Below are positions 24,458 through 31,794 of a stretch of DNA of 49,789 nt, in pieces. Made by a program: the position numbers and the translations under genes. How positions within the stretch are numbered: position 1 is the stretch's first letter; each line of letters begins with the position of its first letter. The notes below the pieces were generated by a model. It was given only the letters and a program-made list of their open reading frames with translations. It ran no database searches and was not told the DNA's origin. The stretch is from DATHVI01 sp035461385. Lineage in GTDB: Bacteria; Actinomycetota; Thermoleophilia; Solirubrobacterales; 70-9. The DNA lies in contig DATHVI010000088.1 of assembly GCA_035461385.1 (NCBI GenBank), positions 1 through 49,789 of the forward strand, given 5' to 3'.

Positions 24458-25398
24458 GGATCGCGATCGTCGGCTGCGGGGCGATCGGGAGCCTGTTCGC
24501 GGCCCACCTCGCGCGCGTCGACGGGGTCGAGGTCTGGGTGTACGACCCGGCCGAGGAGCACGTCGAGGCGATCAACGCCGACGGCCTGCGGATCTCCGGG
24601 GTCTCGGAGATCGTCGCCGAGCTCCGCGCCACCGCCGACCCGGGCGAGCTGCCGCCTTGCGAGCTCGGGATCGTCGCGACGAAGGGGATGCACACGGCCG
24701 CGGCGATCGACGCGACCGCGCACGCGTTCGCCGACGCCGCGGTCTGCAGCGTCCAGAACGGCGTCGGCAACGAGGAGGCGATCGCCGAGCGCGTGCCGAG
24801 GGTGATCAGGGGCACGACCTTCCCCGCCGGCCACGTCGTCGCCCCCGGTCACGTCGCCCAAGACACGGGCGGCAAGACCTGGATCGGCCCGTTCGAGCCG
24901 AAGCCGGCGTCGATGGCCGAGGTCGAGCGGCTCGCCGGGGCGCTCAACCGCGGCGGGATGGAGACGCTGGCGATGGTCGACGCCCGGGGAGCGCAGTGGA
25001 CGAAGCTGATCTTCAACGCGGCGACGAACCCGATCGGAGCGCTGACCGGGCTTCCGCACGGCGTCGCCTGCGACCAGCCCGCGGTCCGGGCGCTGATCAC
25101 CGGTCTCGTCGAGGAGGGAAAGGCGGTCGCCGCGGCGCAGGGGATCGAGCTCGACTCCGACCCCGACGCGCTCGTCGACCACGGCCGCGAGGTCGCCTAT
25201 GACCACAAGGCGAGCATGCTCCAGGACGTGGTCGCCCGGCGCCCGACCGAGATCGACTCGCTGTGCGGCGGGATCGTCCGCTTCGGGCGCTCCTCGGGCG
25301 TGCCGACGCCGCTCAACGAGGCGGCGTGGGCGCTGGTGAAGGGACTCGAGCACTCGTGGGTGTACGAGCCGAGCGAGCGCGAGGAGGTGGCGAGATGA
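24454..25398 (+). CDS. Ketopantoate reductase-family dehydrogenase, paralogue 2
   Basis: 314 residues. The Rossmann motif is MRIAIVGCGAIGSLFAAHL (GCGAIG 7-12). VQNGVGNEEAIAERVPRVIRGTTFPAG, QWTKLIFNAATNPIGALTGLPHG (catalytic Lys) and VVARRPTEIDSLCGGIVRFGRSSGVPTPLNEAAW match paralogue 1 closely, so the pair arose by tandem duplication. Retaining both suggests two successive, or stereochemically distinct, reduction or oxidation steps, or a heteromer. GAGGAGG lies upstream of the overlapping GTG start; the stop overlaps the next ATG. Confidence 0.88.
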   Translation: MRIAIVGCGAIGSLFAAHLARVDGVEVWVYDPAEEHVEAINADGLRISGVSEIVAELRATADPGELPPCELGIVATKGMHTAAAIDATAHAFADAAVCSVQNGVGNEEAIAERVPRVIRGTTFPAGHVVAPGHVAQDTGGKTWIGPFEPKPASMAEVERLAGALNRGGMETLAMVDARGAQWTKLIFNAATNPIGALTGLPHGVACDQPAVRALITGLVEEGKAVAAAQGIELDSDPDALVDHGREVAYDHKASMLQDVVARRPTEIDSLCGGIVRFGRSSGVPTPLNEAAWALVKGLEHSWVYEPSEREEVAR

Positions 25399-26552
25399 CC
25401 GAGCCGGAGTGGACGCCGAGCGCGGGGGAGATCGAACGCAGGCACGGCGCGATCCGGGCAGCGGCCGAGGCGGCGGGGCTCGACGCGGTCCTCGTCTGCG
25501 GCAGCGAGTACACCGGCTTCGAGGGCGCGGTGACGTACGCGTCGGGGTTCCGGATCCTCCACCGCTACGCCTACGTCCTGATCCCGGTCGACGGCGATCC
25601 GGTCTGCGTCTTCCCGCAGGAGGCACGCTGGGTCGGCGACCACGGCGAGACCTTCGTCGACGAGCGCGCGTTCGCGCCGAAGCCGGGCGAGTGGCTGGTC
25701 GACCGGATCGGCTCCGCCGGCATCAGGCGGGTCGGCGTCTACGGACTCGACTACGTGATCCCGGTCCGCGACTACGAGGCGCTCGCCGCAGGCCCCGCCG
25801 AGCTGATCCGGTTCGACGCCGAGTTCGACCTCGCCCGGGCGGTGAAGAGCGAGGAGGAGCTGCGCTCGGTGCGGCACAGCATGGAGATCAACAAGGCGGG
25901 CGTGTTCGCGGTCTTCGACGCGTACGAGCCCGGCAAGACCGAGGCCGAGCTGATGGGCGCCGCCGAAGCGGCGTTTGCCTCCCGCGGCAGCGCCCGGCTG
26001 ACGATGGACATGGTGCTGACCGGCGCGAACGGCGCCGTCACTCCGGAGATGACCTTCCCGAGCACCACCCGGCGCGTCGCCGACACCGACCTGTTGATCT
26101 ACGGCCTCGAGGTCGCCGGCCCCGGCGGCCACTGGGTCGAGTTCTCACGGCCGCTCGCCCCCGGCGGGCTGAGCGACGAGACCCAGCGGATGATGGACGC
26201 CTACCGCGAGCACTACGAGATCGTCGCCGAGGTGATGAAGGAGGGGGCTTCGGCCGAGGAGGTCCACCGCCGCGGGTCGGCCCCGTTCACAGACCGCGGT
26301 TACAAGCTCGGCCACGTCACCGGCCACTCGATCGGGATGACGATGATCGAGCTACCGCGGATCGGCGAGGGCTCCGATGTCACCCTGCGCGAGAACATGG
26401 TCTTCTCGATGCACCCGCACGCGATCTCGCCCGACGAGCGGGCCTGCCTCTACTTCCAGGAGACGTGGCGGGTTGGCGCGACGGCGGGAGAGCCCCTCTC
26501 AGGGGTGCCGTGCCGGTTCTTCGACGGCTCGGAGACGCTGGCGACTGTCTGA
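25395..26552 (+). CDS. M24-fold protein with degenerate metal site (creatinase/ectoine-hydrolase-like)
   Basis: 385 residues with an N-terminal creatinase-like domain (DAVLVCGSEYTGFEGAVTYASGF) and an M24 fold. The first metal Asp is gone and the second reads Glu (LLIYGLEVAGPGGHWVEFSRPL). The His motif HVTGHSIGMTMIELPRIG is kept. The usual IEPG Glu is replaced (MVFSMHPHAI), while the last Glu remains (CLYFQETWRV). This resembles metal-independent creatinase or ectoine-hydrolase-type members rather than a Xaa-Pro peptidase. It likely hydrolyses a small cyclic or guanidino/amide compound. The ATGA overlap ties it to the reductases. Confidence 0.82.
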   Translation: MTEPEWTPSAGEIERRHGAIRAAAEAAGLDAVLVCGSEYTGFEGAVTYASGFRILHRYAYVLIPVDGDPVCVFPQEARWVGDHGETFVDERAFAPKPGEWLVDRIGSAGIRRVGVYGLDYVIPVRDYEALAAGPAELIRFDAEFDLARAVKSEEELRSVRHSMEINKAGVFAVFDAYEPGKTEAELMGAAEAAFASRGSARLTMDMVLTGANGAVTPEMTFPSTTRRVADTDLLIYGLEVAGPGGHWVEFSRPLAPGGLSDETQRMMDAYREHYEIVAEVMKEGASAEEVHRRGSAPFTDRGYKLGHVTGHSIGMTMIELPRIGEGSDVTLRENMVFSMHPHAISPDERACLYFQETWRVGATAGEPLSGVPCRFFDGSETLATV

Positions 26553-26553
26553 C

Positions 26554-26600
26554 GCTTCGCCCGCGAGCCAACGCGATCGGCTCCCCGGTTCCGCGCCTCA
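26554..26600 (-). repeat. Intergenic repeat copy R3
   Basis: On the minus strand it reads TGAGGCGCGGAACCGGGGAG and ends GGCTCGCGGGCGAAGC, matching R1. It begins with the stop codon of the LigD-type polymerase gene and fills the gap between two convergent genes at the end of the island. Confidence 0.5.
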
Positions 26601-27662
26601 CCGCCGCTTGCGGTCGCGGTCCCGCGACGGCTGGACGCGCTTCGGCTCGCCGGGCATCTTCGGATAGTCGGGCGGGTAGGGCATGTCGCCCTCGCCCTCG
26701 CCCTCGTCGCGCGCGTACATCTCGAGCAGCGGCTCGAGGGAGTGGTGGACGTCGTCGATCGCCGCGAAGCGGTCGCCGACCTCCGCGAACCGTGCCGGCA
26801 TCGACTCGACGGTGAAGTTCTCGGGGCGGACCTCGGTCAGCTCGTCCCAATCGAGCGGCGCCGAGACCGGGGCGCCGGGCTTCGGGCGGACGCTGTAGGG
26901 GGAGGCGATCGTCCGGTCACGCGCATTCTGGTTGTAGTCGACGAAGACCTTCTCGCCGCGCTCCTCCTTCCACCACTTCGTCGTCACCAGCTCGGGCATC
27001 CGCCGTTCGAGCTCGCGGCCGAACGCGATCGCAGCATGGCGGACGTCGGTGAAGGTCCAGCGCGGCTCGATCCGCACGTAGATGTGGACGCCCCGGCCGC
27101 CCGAGGTCTTCGGAAAGCCGCGGTAGCCGAGCTCGTCGAGCAGGGTCTTCGCCTCGCCGGCGACCTCGACGGCATCTTCGAAGTCGGTGCCGTCCTGGGG
27201 GTCGAGATCGATCCGCAGCTCGTCCGGGTGATCGACGTCGGCGCGGCGGACCGGCCAGGGATGGAAGGTCAAGGTGCCCATGTGGGCGCACCAGACGACG
27301 ACCCCGAGCTCGGTCGGGCAGACCTCGTCGGCGTGGCGTCCCGAGGGGAACTCGATTCGCGCGGTCTCGACCCAATCCGGCGCCCCCTGCGGGATTCGCT
27401 TCTGGTAGAAGGCGTCGCCGCCGCGGCTCTCGCGCGTCGCGACCACGACCCCCTCGTGGACACCTTTCGGCCAGCGCTCGAGCGTCGTCGGCCGCTCGCG
27501 CAGCGCCCGCATGATCCCCTCGCCGACGGCGATGTAGTACTCGGCGATCTGGACCTTCGTCACCTCGGAGGTGCTGTCGGTCGCCGGGAAGATCACGCGG
27601 TCGGGGCTCGACACGCGCACCTCCCGCCCGTCCGCCTTTAGCATCACCGCGTCCTTCGCCAT
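26598..27662 (-). CDS. Stand-alone LigD-type NHEJ polymerase/primase domain
   Basis: 354 residues spanning one PolDom (AEP-fold) module with no ligase or phosphoesterase domain. Motifs: YYIAVGEGIMRALRERPTTLERWPKGV, FYQKRIPQGAPDW, the metal-binding pair Asp152/Asp154 in LRIDLDPQDG, KTSGGRGVHIYVRI, and DYNQNARDRTIASPYSVRPKPGAPVSAPLDWDEL. It would fill gaps with ribonucleotides during end joining. With LigC at 9.4 kb this makes a split NHEJ set. Start is ATG 27662 (MAKD) or ATG 27674; neither has a clear ribosome site. Confidence 0.9.
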   Translation of the reverse strand: MAKDAVMLKADGREVRVSSPDRVIFPATDSTSEVTKVQIAEYYIAVGEGIMRALRERPTTLERWPKGVHEGVVVATRESRGGDAFYQKRIPQGAPDWVETARIEFPSGRHADEVCPTELGVVVWCAHMGTLTFHPWPVRRADVDHPDELRIDLDPQDGTDFEDAVEVAGEAKTLLDELGYRGFPKTSGGRGVHIYVRIEPRWTFTDVRHAAIAFGRELERRMPELVTTKWWKEERGEKVFVDYNQNARDRTIASPYSVRPKPGAPVSAPLDWDELTEVRPENFTVESMPARFAEVGDRFAAIDDVHHSLEPLLEMYARDEGEGEGDMPYPPDYPKMPGEPKRVQPSRDRDRKRR

Positions 27663-27797
27663 CGCCGCAAGCATGCCTGGTCGGGGCCCGGTGCGTCGCC
27701 GGGCCGGGAGCGATCCCGGGCCGCGGCTCGCCGCCCGGCGCGTCCGACATCGCGCAGCGGGTAAACAGCCGGTGGGAAGTCCAGCCGCCGATCACCG

Positions 27798-28778
27798 ATG
27801 CCCGACGACATCCGAGAGCAGCTCGTGAAGCACCTCGCCGACGTCCACGCGGTCGAGGAGCAGGCCCTGGCCCAGCTTCGCCGCGCGCCCGGGATCGCCG
27901 GCGAGCCGAGGCTGGCGGCGGCGTTCGAGCAGCACCTCGCCGAGACTGAGCGCCAGGAGCGGCTGGTCCGCGAGCGCCTCGAGGCGCACGGCGCCGAGCC
28001 CTCGGCCCTCGAGGACGCCCTCGGCCGTGCCGGTGCGATCCCGATGCTCGCGTTCGCGCGGTTCAACCCCGACACGCCGGGGAAGCTCGTCAGCCACGCG
28101 TACTCCTACGAGCACCTCGAGGTCGCGGCGTACGCGCTTCTCGCCCGGGTCGCCGACCGCGCCGGCGACGACGAGACGGCGAGGATGGCGGCGGAGATCG
28201 AGGCCGAGGAGCGGGAGATGGCGCTCCGGCTCGAGCACCTGTTCGACGACGCGGTAGTGGCCTCGGTTCGCGACCAGGACCCCGACGACCTCGACGCGCT
28301 GCTCGACGACTACCTCGCCGATGCCCACGCGCTCGAGCTCCAGGTCGCGACGTTGCTCGGGATTGCTCCGAAGATCGTCGCCGAGGGTCGGGTCCGGGAC
28401 CTGTTCGAGGCGCATCTGGAGACGACCCGCGAGCACGAGCGACGGGTCCGCGAGCGCCTCGAAGCCCGGGGCGCGGCTCCGAGCCGGGTCAAGGACGCGG
28501 GGCTGCGGGTCGCCGGGGTCGGGCAGGGCGCCTTCTTCGCCGCGCTGCGCGACACCCCGGCGGACCTGACCGGGTTCGCGTTCGCGCACGAGTACCTCGA
28601 GGCCGGCGCCTACGAGCTGCTACGGCGGACCGCTCAGCGCGCCGGTGACGAGGAGACCGCACGGATGGCGGGGGAGATCGCCGGCGAGGAGCGGGCGATG
28701 GCCGCGCGGCTCGCGGAGAGCTGGGACGAGGTCGTCGACGCGACCCTCGCCGCCAAGGGCCTCGGCCCGACCCCTTAG
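27798..28778 (+). CDS. Tandem DUF892 (YciE/YciF-like) ferritin-like protein
   Basis: 326 residues made of two homologous halves of about 160 residues. Half one has QLVKHLADVHAVEEQALAQLRRA...AYSYEHLEVAAYALLARVADRAGDDETARMAAEIEAEER. Half two has DDYLADAHALELQVATLLGIA...AHEYLEAGAYELLRRTAQRAGDEETARMAGEIAGEER. Each supplies the carboxylate/His helices of a ferritin-like bundle. DUF892 proteins are stress-induced, and normally one domain is present and dimerises; here the dimer seems fused. It heads a run of small stress-type genes. Confidence 0.85.
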   Translation: MPDDIREQLVKHLADVHAVEEQALAQLRRAPGIAGEPRLAAAFEQHLAETERQERLVRERLEAHGAEPSALEDALGRAGAIPMLAFARFNPDTPGKLVSHAYSYEHLEVAAYALLARVADRAGDDETARMAAEIEAEEREMALRLEHLFDDAVVASVRDQDPDDLDALLDDYLADAHALELQVATLLGIAPKIVAEGRVRDLFEAHLETTREHERRVRERLEARGAAPSRVKDAGLRVAGVGQGAFFAALRDTPADLTGFAFAHEYLEAGAYELLRRTAQRAGDEETARMAGEIAGEERAMAARLAESWDEVVDATLAAKGLGPTP

Positions 28779-28787
28779 GGATCGCGG

Positions 28788-28895
28788 ATGTTCGTCTTCT
28801 TCTCGAACACGCTTGGGTGTGCGGGGTCGCTGCTCGTCTCGGCCATCCTCACCCTGGTCCTGCTGCTCGTCACCGGGGTTATCGACCTGGGGTGA
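28788..28895 (+). CDS. 35-residue single-span membrane protein
   Basis: MFVFFSNTLGCAGSLLVSAI, then LTLVLLLVTGVIDLG and stop. One membrane helix covers most of the protein. It lies 9 bp after the DUF892 stop, with TAGGGA ending 6 nt before the ATG. The FFSN.LGC.GS(L/I)LVS opening resembles, from memory, small actinobacterial membrane proteins that are usually left unannotated. Function unknown. Confidence 0.6.
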   Translation: MFVFFSNTLGCAGSLLVSAILTLVLLLVTGVIDLG

Positions 28896-28980
28896 GGGCC
28901 CGGGCGCCGGACCGCGTGGGGGCGCCGCCCGGCGCCGCCGCCGGCCGGGATTGGCCGACCGCCGGGCGGGTATCCGCGGC

Positions 28981-29000
28981 GCGCGGTATCGATATCGCGC
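28981..29000. promoter_or_regulatory. 20-bp near-perfect palindrome
   Basis: GCGCGGTATCGATATCGCGC is symmetric except for one pair. It has an AT-containing core (TATCGATA) in GC-rich surroundings, 62 bp upstream of the Lys-rich small protein. Candidate operator. Confidence 0.4.
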
Positions 29001-29061
29001 GCGGGGGACAGGCCGCCTTGGCGACACCCCGCGGGCGAACGGCGACGAGGAGGTGATCTCG

Positions 29062-29217
29062 ATGGCGAAGGACCACGGGTCGAGCGTCAAGGACGACAAG
29101 CAGTACGAGGGCCTGAGGAAGAAGGGGATGAGCAAGGAGCGGGCGGCGAAGATCGCCAACACCCCCGGCGCCTCGAAGAAGGGCGGGAAGAAGAGCAAGG
29201 GCGGCAAGAAGTCTTAA
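29062..29217 (+). CDS. Small Lys-rich protein (DUF7218-like)
   Basis: 51 residues beginning MAKDHGSSVKDDKQYEGLRKKGMSKERAAKIANTP and ending in a GGKKSKGGKKS tail. This matches a widespread actinobacterial small-protein family in which the KDD..YE.LR.KGMSKE.AA.IANTPGAS block is followed by a basic tail. The charge suggests nucleic-acid binding; no function is established to my knowledge. GAGGAGG sits 9 nt before the ATG. Confidence 0.75.
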   Translation: MAKDHGSSVKDDKQYEGLRKKGMSKERAAKIANTPGASKKGGKKSKGGKKS

Positions 29218-29270
29218 CCCGCCCACCGTCCGGCGCTCGGAAGCAACAGCGCTCCCGCGCGCGCTTCGCG

Positions 29271-29291
29271 TTGACAAACCGGATCCGCGGG
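29271..29291 (+). promoter_or_regulatory. Possible promoter of the two-helix membrane protein
   Basis: TTGACA at 29271-29276 is a consensus -35. The nearest -10-like hexamer, GTACTG/TACTGG, is only 14-15 bp away, so spacing is short. Confidence 0.35.
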
Positions 29292-29337
29292 TACTGGCGG
29301 GGCCGGCAAACGCAAGCGGCTCGCGGAGGGATGCGAC

Positions 29338-29919
29338 ATGCGACGAATCTTCGTTCTCGGGGGCGCGGTGGCGGGAGTGGTCCTGATCCTGCTCGGCGCC
29401 GCCGCGGTCATCGTTGGGATCAGCGGCCGGTCCGAGGTGCGCGATCGGCTCGCCGAGGAGCGGATCGTCGGGACGCCGGACATGACACCGGAGGCGACCG
29501 CGGCCGGCCTCGACGATGCCGGGCTCACGGATGTCGAGGTCCCCGACTGCTCGGTCGCCGGCGAGGAGATCGACACCGGGTCGCGGGCCGAGTGCTTCGC
29601 CGACTACATGCGGATCCACACCCTCGAGTCGACCAGTGGGCAGGTCTACGCCGAGATGCCGCGAGCGGTCGACGAGCAGACCGGCGACCCGATTCCCGAG
29701 GAGCAGGCCGGCGCCGCGCTCGCGGAGGGGACGGCGATCGACAACCCCGAGCGCCAGATCTGGGTGACCCAGACCGCGCTCGCCACCGCTCTCAACGTGT
29801 CGTATTTCGCCGAGCAGGTGGCGATGTTCTCGATCGTCGTCGGGGTCGCCCTGGTGCTGATCGGGATTGGCCTGCTGGTCCTGACCGCCGGAGCGCTGCG
29901 GCCGCAACGCGCGCCCTGA
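29338..29919 (+). CDS. Conserved two-helix membrane protein with extracytoplasmic domain
   Basis: 193 residues. One helix at the N-terminus (FVLGGAVAGVVLILLGAAAVIVG) and one at the C-terminus (MFSIVVGVALVLIGIGLLVLTAGAL) bracket a 120-residue acidic domain that would face outside. That domain has two Cys (VPDCSVAG and RAECFADYM), possibly a disulfide, and an ERQIWVTQTALATALN helix leading into helix 2. No enzymatic motif is seen. It resembles uncharacterised actinobacterial proteins of the same topology. ATG follows GGAGGG at good spacing. Confidence 0.7.
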   Translation: MRRIFVLGGAVAGVVLILLGAAAVIVGISGRSEVRDRLAEERIVGTPDMTPEATAAGLDDAGLTDVEVPDCSVAGEEIDTGSRAECFADYMRIHTLESTSGQVYAEMPRAVDEQTGDPIPEEQAGAALAEGTAIDNPERQIWVTQTALATALNVSYFAEQVAMFSIVVGVALVLIGIGLLVLTAGALRPQRAP

Positions 29920-29999
29920 CTGCGCGGCTGACGACGCACGACCGCCGGACGCCCGGATGCTCCCGGCCTGCCGCTCGAGTGGCTGACCTCGCTTCAGCG

Positions 30000-30068
30000 C
30001 TTCGACGTGCGCAGGTCGACGAGCGTGGCATCGTCATATGCCGTCGCCCACACGGAGTCCCTGAGCGA
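30000..30068 (-). pseudogene. Possible C-terminal gene remnant
   Basis: Downstream of the SnoaL-like gene the minus strand encodes DSVWATAYDDATLVDLRTSKR then a stop. It reads like a protein end but has no start of its own. Low-confidence fossil. Confidence 0.2.
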
Positions 30069-30082
30069 TGGCGGACGCGAGA

Positions 30083-30472
30083 TCAGCGCAGCGGGAGACC
30101 GAGCTGCCGCAGCCGATCGGCGGTGTCCTCGACGCCCCAGGCCTCGGCGATCTTGCCGTCGATCACCCGGAAGAAGTAGACCTCGTCGACCTGCTCGAAG
30201 CGGCGCCCGGTCGGTGGGTGCCCGCGCCACTCGCCCGTGTGCGTCCCCGAGCACGTGAAGCGACCGACCACCCTGTCGCCCTCGGCGACGAGGTCGACGG
30301 TCTCCATCTGCACGTCGGGGAACGAAGCGCGGAAGGGCTCGATCCACGCCCTGGTCGCGGGCGCGATCTCCGGCGCATAGAGCTGATCGACGAGCTCGAT
30401 CTTGCCGCCGTTTATGACCTCGTCGATCGCCCGCCGGACGACGTCCTTGTTGCCCTCCTCTTCGGCGCTCAT
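30083..30472 (-). CDS. SnoaL-like (NTF2-fold) ester-cyclase family protein
   Basis: 129 residues, a single SnoaL-like domain: NKDVVRRAIDEVINGGKIELVDQLYAPE, then RASFPDVQMETVDLVAEGDRVVGRFTCSGTHTGEW, GRRFEQVDEVYFFRVIDGKIAEAWGVED. The cone-shaped fold binds small hydrophobic ligands; the so-called ester cyclase label is by homology only. TAGGGT (30482-30487) ends 9 nt before the ATG, indicating a very short leader. Confidence 0.82.
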   Translation of the reverse strand: MSAEEEGNKDVVRRAIDEVINGGKIELVDQLYAPEIAPATRAWIEPFRASFPDVQMETVDLVAEGDRVVGRFTCSGTHTGEWRGHPPTGRRFEQVDEVYFFRVIDGKIAEAWGVEDTADRLRQLGLPLR

Positions 30473-30571
30473 CGAATCCGGACCCTACACCGGGTCTGCC
30501 TGGCCCGTGGTCGATCCGCACCCGTCATCACGTCGACGAAACGATCGGCGTCGTGGGAGTTGAGGACGGGA

Positions 30572-30931
30572 TCAGCGGGGGGTCTGCTGATGGAAGCTGA
30601 GCTTCCACTCATCGCCCCGGCGCGCGTAGACGCTGCTGACCAGCGCCGAGTACCTCTGCTCGTCCCGCTCGGCGACGACGCCGTAGGTCACGACCGCGGT
30701 GTCCTCCGTCGGTTGGAACGATCGCAGCTCCTCGAGCTCGTAGGAGGACCACGGCCGTCCGGACATCGATTGCACGACCACCGCTCGGTCGTCGAGCACG
30801 AGTCCACCCGGCAGAAGCATCACCACGACGCCGTCCAGCACTCGCTCGTAGAAAGCGCGCGCAGCCTCTCCGCTCGCGGACAACGCCTCCCAGCCCTGCT
30901 CCTCGAGGGCAATGACCTGATTCTCAGCCAT
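30572..30931 (-). CDS. NTF2/DUF4440-like protein
   Basis: 119 residues with EEQGWEALSASGEAARAFYERVLDGVVVMLLPGGLVLDDRAVVVQSMSG, then TAVVTYGVVAERDEQRYSALVSSVYARRGDEWKLSFHQQTPR. The latter is the typical DUF4440 ending (W.L.FHQ.T). Probably a small-ligand-binding or enzyme-accessory protein; no catalytic set is apparent. GGAGG lies at normal distance from the ATG. It follows the same strand as the SnoaL-like gene, with a 100-bp gap. Confidence 0.78.
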   Translation of the reverse strand: MAENQVIALEEQGWEALSASGEAARAFYERVLDGVVVMLLPGGLVLDDRAVVVQSMSGRPWSSYELEELRSFQPTEDTAVVTYGVVAERDEQRYSALVSSVYARRGDEWKLSFHQQTPR

Positions 30932-31003
30932 CGGAACCTCCTCACGGCGACGGTTGCCTCGACTCCCTCATCCCCGCTTGGCGATCGGGGAAAAGCCGGC
31001 CGT

Positions 31004-31032
31004 TTGGCGTTCGGCCCTCGCGGGCGTAGGCT
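31004..31032 (+). promoter_or_regulatory. Promoter of the 246-residue membrane protein
   Basis: TTGGCG, 17 bp, TAGGCT. The -10 ends 6 nt before ATG 31039 and no ribosome site is present, so the mRNA should be leaderless. Confidence 0.6.
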
Positions 31033-31038
31033 AGGCCG

Positions 31039-31779
31039 ATGATCGACGGCGGCGAGCGTCCTGCCACGTCGGACCCGGCCATGAGCCAACCTCGGTCGGG
31101 ATCGAACTGGACCGCCGGCCGGGTGATCGGCATGGTCTTCGCCAGCATCGGCGGGCTGATCGGCCTCGCGCTGCTGCTCGGCGGGATCGCCGTCCTCGCC
31201 GCCTACGCCTTCGCCCGCGACGACGACGGTTACTTCACCTCGGATCGCCAGCGGCTGGACAGTGCCACCTACGCGATCACGACCGAGGACATCGACCTCG
31301 GCACGGACGAGGTCGACTGGGCTCCGGACAAGCTCCTCGGCGACGTCCGGATCCAGGTCGAGGGGGAAGGGCCGGTGTTCGTCGGCATCGCCCCCGACGC
31401 CGACGTCGGTAGCTACCTCGGTGACGTCGCCCACGACGTGCTGATCGACTTCGACGGAGACGACCCCGAGTTCGACCCGCGCGAGGGCGGGGCGCCGCGG
31501 GCGCCACCGGGAGAGCAGGACTTCTGGGCCGCCCAGGTTGAGGGCTCCGGTGAGCAGGAGCTGATCTGGGACGCCGAGTTCGGTCGCTGGACCGCAGTTG
31601 TGATGAATCCGGACGCACAACGCGGCATCGCCCTAGAGGCGGACGCCGGGGTCAAGCTGGACTGGGCGATCTGGGCCGGCCTGGGGATGTTCGTGGTCGG
31701 CCTGCTGATGAGCGTCGGCGCCGTGATCGTGATCCTGCTAATCGGCCGGCGCGCTGGCGGCGACACGACCACGGGCTGA
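31039..31779 (+). CDS. Two-helix membrane protein of unknown function
   Basis: 246 residues. Helices at about 29-58 (VIGMVFASIGGLIGLALLLGGIAVLAAYAFA) and 210-238 (WAIWAGLGMFVVGLLMSVGAVIVILLIG) flank a 150-residue extracytoplasmic domain. That domain is rich in Asp/Glu (RDDDGYFTSDRQRLDSATYAITTEDIDL...APDADVGSYLGDVAHDVL), and ends near WTAVVMNPDAQRGIALEADAGVKL. This architecture is common and uncharacterised in actinobacteria. The N-terminal 25 residues are hydrophilic and could be shortened to ATG 31081, but promoter position supports 31039. Confidence 0.72.
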   Translation: MIDGGERPATSDPAMSQPRSGSNWTAGRVIGMVFASIGGLIGLALLLGGIAVLAAYAFARDDDGYFTSDRQRLDSATYAITTEDIDLGTDEVDWAPDKLLGDVRIQVEGEGPVFVGIAPDADVGSYLGDVAHDVLIDFDGDDPEFDPREGGAPRAPPGEQDFWAAQVEGSGEQELIWDAEFGRWTAVVMNPDAQRGIALEADAGVKLDWAIWAGLGMFVVGLLMSVGAVIVILLIGRRAGGDTTTG

Positions 31780-31794
31780 GCGAGGGCTGGCCGC

